DNA from: Toxoplasma gondii ME49
Lineage: Eukaryota; Apicomplexa; Conoidasida; Eucoccidiorida; Sarcocystidae
Direction of reading: 5' to 3'
Length of the DNA: 64,000 bases
Assembly (NCBI RefSeq): GCF_000006565.2
Contig: NC_031477.1
Coordinates: 1,210,043 to 1,274,042, forward strand
A model generated the notes under the pieces. That model searched no databases. It saw nothing but the letters and a program-made list of their open reading frames with translations, and was not told the DNA's origin. The position numbers and the translations under genes were made by a program. Shown here in pieces: positions 56,812 through 64,000 of the stretch. Numbering within the stretch: position 1 is the stretch's first letter; every line of letters starts with the position of its first letter.

Positions 56812-59487
56812 CTAGTCCTCGTCCGACGAGAACCCCTCCGGGTTGGGAACTGCTCTATCGGTCAGCAGAGCCAACTGAGAAGCACGCCCAGCCACCGGCA
56901 CAGTAACGTAAAGATCAGATTGCAGATGCCATCCACCACGATTGTAGAGAAGACGAACAGAATTTTGATCGACCCCGTAGGCACGTAAAATCGAGTCTCG
57001 AATAGTTTCCGGCCCGGGAACAACCTGGTCTTCCATACTTTGGGAGCGGTGGAGGTTCAGTGACCTCAGTTGCGCTCGAACAACTCCCCTTCGCGTAGGT
57101 TCCGGAAGAGGCGCCGCCGATGGAATCACGTCCAATCTCTGTCCAACTGCTGGTGGCTCAGGTTGATACGGCTCCTCCAGATGAGAGAAAGGGTTGACAG
57201 GAATCCCCTCCGGGAGACTCAATCGGGGCGGGGCCGGAGGACTTGCCATCCCCCTAAATTGCGTTTGCCTACGGTTTTCCATCGTACGTCGAATGTCGCT
57301 AAGAAGGTTGTACTGACTCTCTGCAAATCCGAATGGCAGCCCCTGCATTCCCCCCATACCCGGTAAAAATGGGTGAGCAGAAGGGGGAGGTTGACGAACT
57401 GGAGGAGGCGGACGAACTGAAGGACCTAGAATACCGAGAGGATCTGGATCTTCAGGACCTCCCGAACCCGCTCCTGGTACAGCAATGTCATCAAGCACAA
57501 GAGGCGCCATTTCCTGGCGCCGTCGACGGGGTCGAGGTCGATCAGGGTTAAGTGCCCCCGGAAGCCACGGCGGCTCAATCGGTGGAGCAGGTGGAAGCCG
57601 TGAAGGCGCATAACCCAAGGGCGCGCCACGAGGGACAAATGGACGAGGCCCCCTGGCGGAGGGTCCTGGTAAAGAAGACACCCCGCTCCAGCTTGACACC
57701 CCCCTTGCTTGGGGGGCTGGCGCCGCCGGAGCGCTTGCTGGCCCATGTTGGCTCTCAGATTCTTGTCGAGAACCTGGAGGCCCTCCCGCGATTCCAGAGG
57801 CATCCATCGGTATGACAGAGGGTGAAGCGTCACCACCGCTTGGATCCAGAGGTTGCTGACGACCTAGGGACTGTCTCACGAATCCATGGAAATGCATCGG
57901 ACTGAAAGTAGGTGAAGGACCACCACCGCTTACATTCACAGATTGCTGAAAACTAGGGGGGCCTCTCGCGAATCCAGGGAAATACGTCGGACTGAAAGCT
58001 GGTGAAGGACCACCACCGCTTACATTCACAGATTGCTGAAAACCAGGGGGGCCTCCAGCGAATCCAGGGAAATACGTCGGACTGAAAGCTGGTGAAGGAC
58101 CACCACCGCTTACGTGCACAGGCTGTTGCAGACCAGGGGGGCCTCTCGCGAATCCAGGGAAATACGTCGGACTGAAAGCTGGTGAAGGACCACCACCGCT
58201 TACATTCACAGATTGCTGAAAACCAGGGGGGCCTCCAGCGAATCCAGGGAAATACGTCGGACTGAAAGCTGGTGAAGGACCACCACCGCTTACGTGCACA
58301 GGCTGTTGCAGACCAGGGGGGCCTCTCGCGAATCCAGGGAAATACGTCGGACTGAAAGCTGGTGAAGGACCACCACCGCTTACGTGCACAGGCTGTTGCA
58401 GACCAGGGGGACCTCCCGCGAATCCAGGGATATTCGCCGGAATGAAAACGGGTACGGGGCCACCCCCATGTCCATGCACAACTTGTGGTGGACCAGCGGG
58501 ACCCGCGACGAGGCCAAAGGCGGCGCTCACACTGGGAAACTGACCTCCACTGCCTTGTCCGGGTGCTTGCTGGTAGACCCGCCCCCCGTCCGTGCTGGAG
58601 CCCGTGAGAGAGACCACCTGTCTTGGCGCAGCTCGTCCCCTGGAAGGTACGAAATATGGGGAGGGTCTACCCTCAGTGATACTTCCTCTGTCTCCGTAAA
58701 TGCCGATAGTCCCGAGACTCACTTGTTGAAAACCACTTGGATGACCTTGTAATCCCGATGGCCCTGGACGTCCACCTGAGTGACGTTGTAACCTCGATGG
58801 TCCTGGACGTTCATCTGGAGGACTTTGTAACCTCGATGGTCCTGGACGTTCATCAGGGGGACTTTGTAACCCCGATGTTCCTGGACGCTCAGTCTCAACG
58901 TGTGCGGCGCTCGACGATGAAGGAGACCTGTCATCAAGTGAGGGAACAACCTGGTCGTCGGGACCCGCAGCTCCTAACACGAAACGAGGAACGGTCTGTG
59001 GCGGAGATGGAGGAAGTGGAGCATATGCAGCTGGACCTGTCCTCATTCCTTGTCCTAACGGTGGGATGTTGCGGACGCGTTGCGGCCCATACCGTTGGTC
59101 AGCTAGCTGCCGAGACTGGAGTCCAGGAGAGAACTGAGGTGCTGGCTTGGGCGGAGTATCGGAAGAAGGCGATTTCTGCCTCCGGAGCACCTTCTCCACG
59201 TCGGAAATAACCAGAACGGGGGCCGGACTGGGATCCCCATCTGTTGCTACAAACAACGCTTCTCTACTCGCCTCGATGCTTATCGGAAGCGCCTCAAACT
59301 CTGAACCACCAGGCGCGCTGTCCTCTGCGTGTCCACGACCTCTGCTTACTAAAGTTTTCCCCCATCCACAGCAGTCCTGAGGACCGGTTTCACCAGTTGG
59401 CCTCCGCGAGGCCGCACCAGCGAGGTGAGTCAAGGCGTGCAGAGATACCATGGCCTGGAGCCAGGGATTTTTGGAAAGCTTCCTCAT
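56812..59487 (-). CDS. Secreted, disordered, repeat-rich protein (891 aa), candidate exported effector
   Basis: Single long exon. The first 27 residues form a signal peptide (WLQAMVSLHALTHLAGAAS). Most of the rest is P/G/S/Q-rich and should be disordered. Residues about 199-250 have 13-residue repeats on RPGPSGLQSPPDE. Residues about 350-545 have seven or so 30-residue repeats: GFARGPP, then QQPVHVSGGGPSPAFSP, then TYFP. A basic patch RPRPRRRRQE at about 648-658 looks like a nuclear localisation signal. The last 150 residues are less biased (LRSLNLHRSQSMEDQ, ILRAYGVDQNSVRLLYNRGG, LYVTVPVAGRASQLALL) and may fold. No membrane segment and no RRL TEXEL. Signal peptide, disorder, internal repeats and an NLS together resemble exported dense-granule effectors of T. 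gondii (for example GRA24-like architecture). This is architecture only, with no sequence match known to me. Confidence 0.8.
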   Translation of the reverse strand: MRKLSKNPWLQAMVSLHALTHLAGAASRRPTGETGPQDCCGWGKTLVSRGRGHAEDSAPGGSEFEALPISIEASREALFVATDGDPSPAPVLVISDVEKVLRRQKSPSSDTPPKPAPQFSPGLQSRQLADQRYGPQRVRNIPPLGQGMRTGPAAYAPLPPSPPQTVPRFVLGAAGPDDQVVPSLDDRSPSSSSAAHVETERPGTSGLQSPPDERPGPSRLQSPPDERPGPSRLQRHSGGRPGPSGLQGHPSGFQQVSLGTIGIYGDRGSITEGRPSPYFVPSRGRAAPRQVVSLTGSSTDGGRVYQQAPGQGSGGQFPSVSAAFGLVAGPAGPPQVVHGHGGGPVPVFIPANIPGFAGGPPGLQQPVHVSGGGPSPAFSPTYFPGFARGPPGLQQPVHVSGGGPSPAFSPTYFPGFAGGPPGFQQSVNVSGGGPSPAFSPTYFPGFARGPPGLQQPVHVSGGGPSPAFSPTYFPGFAGGPPGFQQSVNVSGGGPSPAFSPTYFPGFARGPPSFQQSVNVSGGGPSPTFSPMHFHGFVRQSLGRQQPLDPSGGDASPSVIPMDASGIAGGPPGSRQESESQHGPASAPAAPAPQARGVSSWSGVSSLPGPSARGPRPFVPRGAPLGYAPSRLPPAPPIEPPWLPGALNPDRPRPRRRRQEMAPLVLDDIAVPGAGSGGPEDPDPLGILGPSVRPPPPVRQPPPSAHPFLPGMGGMQGLPFGFAESQYNLLSDIRRTMENRRQTQFRGMASPPAPPRLSLPEGIPVNPFSHLEEPYQPEPPAVGQRLDVIPSAAPLPEPTRRGVVRAQLRSLNLHRSQSMEDQVVPGPETIRDSILRAYGVDQNSVRLLYNRGGWHLQSDLYVTVPVAGRASQLALLTDRAVPNPEGFSSDED
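57850..58440 (-). repeat. 90-bp coding repeats with a perfect 180-bp tandem duplication
   Basis: About seven 90-bp units coding 30 residues each. Two unit types are seen: one with ACATTCACAGATTGC (SVNVS) and one with ACGTGCACAGGCTGT (PVHVS). 58021-58200 and 58201-58380 are identical over all 180 bases. The outer units are more diverged, as expected for growth in the middle of the array. Confidence 0.95.
58735..58892 (-). repeat. 39-bp coding repeats
   Basis: Four units on the pattern TGTAACCTCGATGGTCCTGG plus 19 variable bases, coding the 13-residue PGPSRLQSPPDER type repeat of the secreted protein. Confidence 0.9.
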
Positions 59488-61785
59488 TGCTGCGAAGGCA
59501 ACGAACTAGCAAGGACGCTTGGAAGGATTTTACAGTGATATGCGAAGATTTGCTTACCCACTCAATTTGAAGGCCCCGTCTCGTGTTGAAGGGAAGGGGG
59601 GCGGGTGACGCGAGTTGAGATGAGTCTGCAGACCGAGGGAGCATGCCTTCTGAATAGACAATCTAGCACACTTCAGTCACGCTGAAACGCACACTATTAG
59701 TTGGAGTTCACGCCTGGATTCATTCCTGCAACAGCGGGAAGCCACGCATTAAACTGCATTGGACAACTTTACGCACACTGGCTCTTGGCACCCTCTCGTA
59801 AAAACATCGAGCGTCTACTCAGACGAAGCGTTGCCACAAGGCACAAACACCACGTCGACCGCGAATGCTAGCGTGCGACGAAACAACTCCACAGTACTGC
59901 TCATACTGGTGAGTGATAAATCGTAACAACTACTCACACCAGTCAAGCCTTGAATGTCCCACCAAGGTGACTATGCCACACAGAAACAAGGGGAGTGAGA
60001 TCGCCAGAGCCCGACGTTAATCAGACGACAGGGAATCGGGAGAAAGGGCGGCAGTGGATTCGATGTTGAGCCGCCACCAGCGACGTGGCCTCGTCACGAG
60101 AAGCCGACGCCCGTCACGGCGCTCCCCTGCTGTTTTCATGGTGTTTTCTATGTCATGCCTCGCGAGACTCGCGCCTGAACAAGTTTTTGTGAGCTCTATC
60201 TGTCTCGCGAACAATAACTGCAGCGCTTCCCCATAGAGTAGTTCAGCCTTATGTTTCATAAAGAGTACTCCTTCCGGGGACGTAGAAATGCGCATGGCGG
60301 GGAACGCACATGTCTGAAGCTATGCTAACGCGGTACTCTGTAGCCGAACATTTCACGTCAAAAAAGACGAATGCTGTGATCACATGTCTACGTGTCTCTG
60401 CGGGGGATAAGGCACGATATCGCCTTCAGAGAAACCTACTTTTCCCCCGCTGTTAGAAAGAAGCCGCAGAACTCCCCTATCTGCACGGGCACCTTGCCGT
60501 GCACGATGCAACAAAAATCGATCAGTCAAGACACTGTGGCATCATTTGTTTAGTGCGATCTGTTCCTTTGCTTGGGCTCGCCTGAGAACTGCTGAACCAA
60601 CAGAACGCGTGTGAGATTGGCCTTGTAACTTCCCATAAGAAACAGCCGAGGCTGTAGCGTGAGCCCGCAGTCAGCACTCAATTTGCAAATGTGGCTACTG
60701 CCTCCACTATACACATGGCGGTAGGAGAGAACAGTGGGCACCTTAACAGTAGTTTCCACAGTGGTGTTGTGCATATCCGCGCTGCGCTCCGTGATAAAGG
60801 TAACGCCGCCGCTGGTTCTCGCGCTTCTATGTGCCACCTTTAGTATGAATAACCTCAGAATGCCCATCCACATTCTTTCTTTATATTGTTGCGGCTGCAA
60901 TTGTCTCCGGAGCCTCGTCGCCGGTCCGCGTGCGAAAGCCCCATAACCGCCCGTGCGTGTGTAGAATAACGAAGACCGACGGGAAATGTAAAGGCAAATT
61001 ACTCAATCCCCCAATTTCAAACCACAGTTGATCCTAGTCATGTTTCAACAACGGCATGCTTATATCCACCGTCTATCTATTGTTAAGCATCGTCGCGTGA
61101 GGACAACTGCTGCCTATCAACGGACAAAGGAGAATTAATCCTAGTCCCGTATCAGCATCTGTTTTGTTTTCCATTCACCGTCAAGTCCGACTTAATCCTA
61201 GTTGCTTGTGTATAACGGACAGCGTCTTGAAAACGGATGGTAATACTGGCGACGATCATCACTGAGACAGCATTGAATTGTGCACACGATCTGCGATCCA
61301 GATCGGTACGGCTTCGAAACCTTCGGTGTGTGAGTTCTAGGGTGTCTTAGTGCCGAAAGTCGTAACACCAAAATGAATACTGGTGCATGCTCAAAAAACC
61401 ACAACGGTTTACATGAGTGGTAAGCTAGGTACTAGGAAACAAGGTGCATTAGGGCATCCCTGGTCTCCGCACACGGTGTCGCGCCAACAGTTTCCGCTGC
61501 AGAAGAGACAGCGAGACTCATGGCAACTCTTTCTTCCAAACTCGGCGTCAGCGCGCAAAAAACCAGCTCCACAGTCGTGTGGGTGACTAAGATTCACGCG
61601 CGGCTTTTACCCCTCAGAGCCTCCCTCGGTCTGATTAACACAATGAGTACATCCTTTGCATGGTGCTCCACCAGGGAACTGGGTGAACGCTGTTTACCGT
61701 TGGGATGTGCGGATCCTGTGCGAGTCTCCTACACTTAACTGCTACTTCAGGCACTTTGTCACCGACAGAAAAGGATTTTGGCCTT
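59488..61785. other. Region upstream of the secreted protein gene, no supported CDS
   Basis: Should contain the promoter and 5' UTR of the 891-residue gene and the 3' UTR of the M50-type gene, which is transcribed in the same direction. Short frames on both strands have no domain or splice support. Confidence 0.55.
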
Positions 61786-63887
61786 TCACTGCAGCAGAAA
61801 ATCCTCCAAAAACTCCGAGGACGAGACGGAAGCACGCCGCATGTCCACTGGGACGGGAATTGGGTGCATGTATCGCCACTGACTGTACGGGACGGCAAAG
61901 TACTGCATCGCCAAAGGCGTCAAATCTGGCGGAGCTCGAAAAATAGTGACAGCCACCACGTTCACGGCGTGGCCGAAGAAAGGCACCTGAAAGTCGAAAC
62001 AAACGAATTCACCCACAGACAAATGCGTACGTCCACAGAGTGCGACAAGAAACTCTAAATGCATGCATGCATGACAGCGATGCGACACCTCTCACGAAAC
62101 GTAGCTGAGTTCCCGATTGCCGTAGTCGAAGCGGACGCAGGATAACACAAAGATGCGAGAAGCATGCGGTCGCTCTATGGGCTGCTTTCGAGGCGAGAGG
62201 ATCTAGCGATCACCTTGTAAGTCAAAAGGAAACAGCCCCTGACATAAACTGAGATCCGAATATAGTGAAATTCTAACGGAAGCGTTCTTTCTATGTATAC
62301 GCCGAGAACGTTCGCTTAGAAACAGCCGGGGGACAGGACTCATGTAGGACGCAAAGCTCTGACTTTCCCAGTGAAGATGTAAAAAATCGAAAGCCTCTCA
62401 CCCTCGCGAAGACAGGAAAGAGCGCAGCAAGAACCAAGAGAGGAACAATGCGCTGCAAAGTCGGGTCGTCCATGGCCTTCTTGAGGAAGCACGAATGCGG
62501 GAGCCACGGCTCTAGCGCCGCCCAGCCGCTGCGCACAACAGAGAAATGGACGAACTCGGAAACAGCTTTCGTGTTTGCAGAAAACGGTCTTACAGCCCTC
62601 ATTAACTCAACCAGGAATGATGAACAATGTCGTTTCCTGTCATTGACGCAGGTGCCTCACTTCCTCTCGGATGCCACTGAAGCGCCCGTACGGGGCCGCG
62701 AGCCAAGCGTCCAAACCACAGTCGAAGTGGACGCGAACACCAATACAGATGCAAAGTATAGCTGAAGGAGCGGCAGTATTTTGCACTGGAAGCTCTTCTC
62801 TGTACAGAGATGTGGGGTACGCGAAAGGACGTCCTTGGGCAAGCAACAACGGGTGTAGCGAGTTTTTTCGCTCCTGTTTGAGGATGAAAGCCAGCACTTA
62901 GATTGATTGGCATCTGATTCTCACATAAGTGGCTGTTTCCGCCCTCAGGCTCTCACGTCTGCGGCTTACTCGAGAGGAGGTAGAGGAATCATGTTGATGA
63001 TGAAGCTCATCGCCTCGAAGTATATCAGACTGCTCAAAAGCAGCAGAAAACTCGAAACGTCGTGGGCGTCATCTCCTTCGTACACCGGAAAAACAGGCCT
63101 CCCCTGAATTTTCACCTCGAACTTTGTCTCGACTGCCAACTTTTGTTTTTGCTGACATCGCGGTCGCTGCACGCGCCGAAACCTACGGCGCCCCAGTCCG
63201 CGTCCCTGCACTTTTGTAGCCTCTACACGTTCCCCGCCTTTGCCAAGCAAAAGATGCCTCTTTCTTGCTTCCTGCAACTTTCCAGACCTGCGATGAATTC
63301 ATATTTCCTGGATCCTCCTTGGCACAAAACAAACACTGTGTAGTGACACGTCGCAGTACTCTGTCTCTAGCGTCGTCGTTTTTGCAGCGAGCCTGCATGA
63401 CCGCACCACTTCCGTTTCGTCTCCCTACAGAAAAACTCTGAAGAAGCAGCTCCTCCTTCTGTCCACTTTATGGCGTTAAGAACGAGCCACTTCGTTTTCT
63501 GGTGAAAAATTGACATTGCTTTCGTCCGAGAAGCGCTAGGCCTTCCTACCATGCCAAGCCCATGTGGAGAATCGTGTAGTAGTAATCGGCGCTGAGGAGA
63601 CTTAGATGGAGAAGACCCGAGAAAAGAAGGCCAGAAAGGAAGGTTGCGAGCGGCCCCGCTGCACGCACCGACACAGCAGAAAAACACCGTCACACCTGCG
63701 TCACGATTCTCGTACGTAGCAGGAAGCTGAGACGAGCACAGGCAGTCGGGTATTCATAGCTCTACTCTCCGAGGAATTTGAGAGCCCAGAGGGGTGTCAC
63801 AAGTGCAAGGCACAACATGTGAAGCTGGGGGTAATGCAGATAGGGATACTGCATTGAACGATACATGATGCATTCGTGCAGCGACTC
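61786..63887 (-). CDS. M50-type membrane metalloprotease, C-terminal part (5' end outside window)
   Basis: Exons that can be read: 62970 upward to about 63150 or beyond (KFEVKIQGRPVFPVYEG, then membrane segment SSFLLLLSSLIYFEAMSFIINMIPLPPL), 62528-62402, 61986-61786. The donor at 62970 leaves GA, and the next exon starts with C and GGC, so the split codon becomes Asp and reads NMIPLPPLDGWAALEPWL. PPLDG is the second metal-binding signature of M50 (site-2 protease) enzymes, inside a membrane segment. The last two exons join as FPVFARVPFFGHAVNVVAVTIF, a final membrane stretch, and end FLEDFLLQ. A candidate upstream exon is 63887-63766 (ESLHECIMYRSMQYPYLHY). The HExxH site must lie further upstream. 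Organelle (perhaps apicoplast or ER) is not decidable here. Confidence 0.65.
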
Positions 63888-64000
63888 CTGTGTCCTTTCT
63901 TCGGGCGCAGGAAAACACCCTTCACCTCAGAAAAAGAACCTCAAGAATCCTAACACATCCAGCGCCCATGCTGGGGCAAAAAGCAAGTGAGATGCTACAC

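Noticed and set aside
57850..58440. Regular 90-bp repeats considered as a CRISPR array
   Set aside because: The units are contiguous coding repeats with no unique spacers, in a eukaryotic gene.

Overview
The window looks like nuclear DNA of a coccidian apicomplexan, most likely Toxoplasma gondii or a very close relative such as Hammondia. The grounds are: genes split into many short exons by pyrimidine-rich introns, starts in an AAGATGG-like context, abundant TA/CATA microsatellites and TGCATGCA words inside introns, a tandem family of secreted proteins carrying RRL-type (TEXEL-like) motifs, and a mix of conserved eukaryotic trafficking and metabolic genes. Two runs of N (4164-4527 and 5949-6809) show a draft assembly. 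The species and strain calls are inference.

Layout. 1-8.2 kb: a tandem array (+) of three copies (A, B, C) of a secreted protein gene, the second interrupted by a gap. Copies A and B lie in a duplicated block of about 2 kb. 9.9-13.7 kb (-): a two-exon DXD-type (GT32-like) type II glycosyltransferase. 16.2-22.8 kb (+): a multi-exon GNT-I-like type II glycosyltransferase, head to head with the previous gene. 24.6-25.2 kb (-): a 203-residue Q/P/Y-rich protein I do not recognise. 29.4-41.9 kb (+): the beta subunit of the AP-4 adaptor, rebuilt as 21 exons that join in frame to 923 residues. 43.9-51.0 kb (-): a mitochondrial short/branched-chain acyl-CoA dehydrogenase, rebuilt as 10 exons and 457 residues. 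53.3-56.0 kb (+): a 4-5 exon basic, probably mitochondrial protein of unknown function. 56.8-59.5 kb (-): an 891-residue secreted, disordered, repeat-bearing protein, possibly an exported effector. 61.8-64 kb (-): the 3' part of an M50-type membrane metalloprotease that runs off the window.

There are no operons. The links I can see are the shared 2.5 kb promoter region of the two Golgi-type glycosyltransferases, and two unrelated classes of secretory-pathway protein at the two ends: the tandem family with C-terminal RRLSE/RRLAE motifs and the repeat-rich secreted protein. The candidates for something undescribed are the tandem family (constant N-terminus, switched middle, TEXEL-like site before the membrane tail), the 891-residue secreted protein with a perfect 180-bp internal duplication and a basic NLS-like patch, and a cluster of TGTACGTACA-centred palindromes at 52-56 kb. 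Exon borders were found by hand from GT/AG signals, reading phase and family similarity; none were checked by computation.
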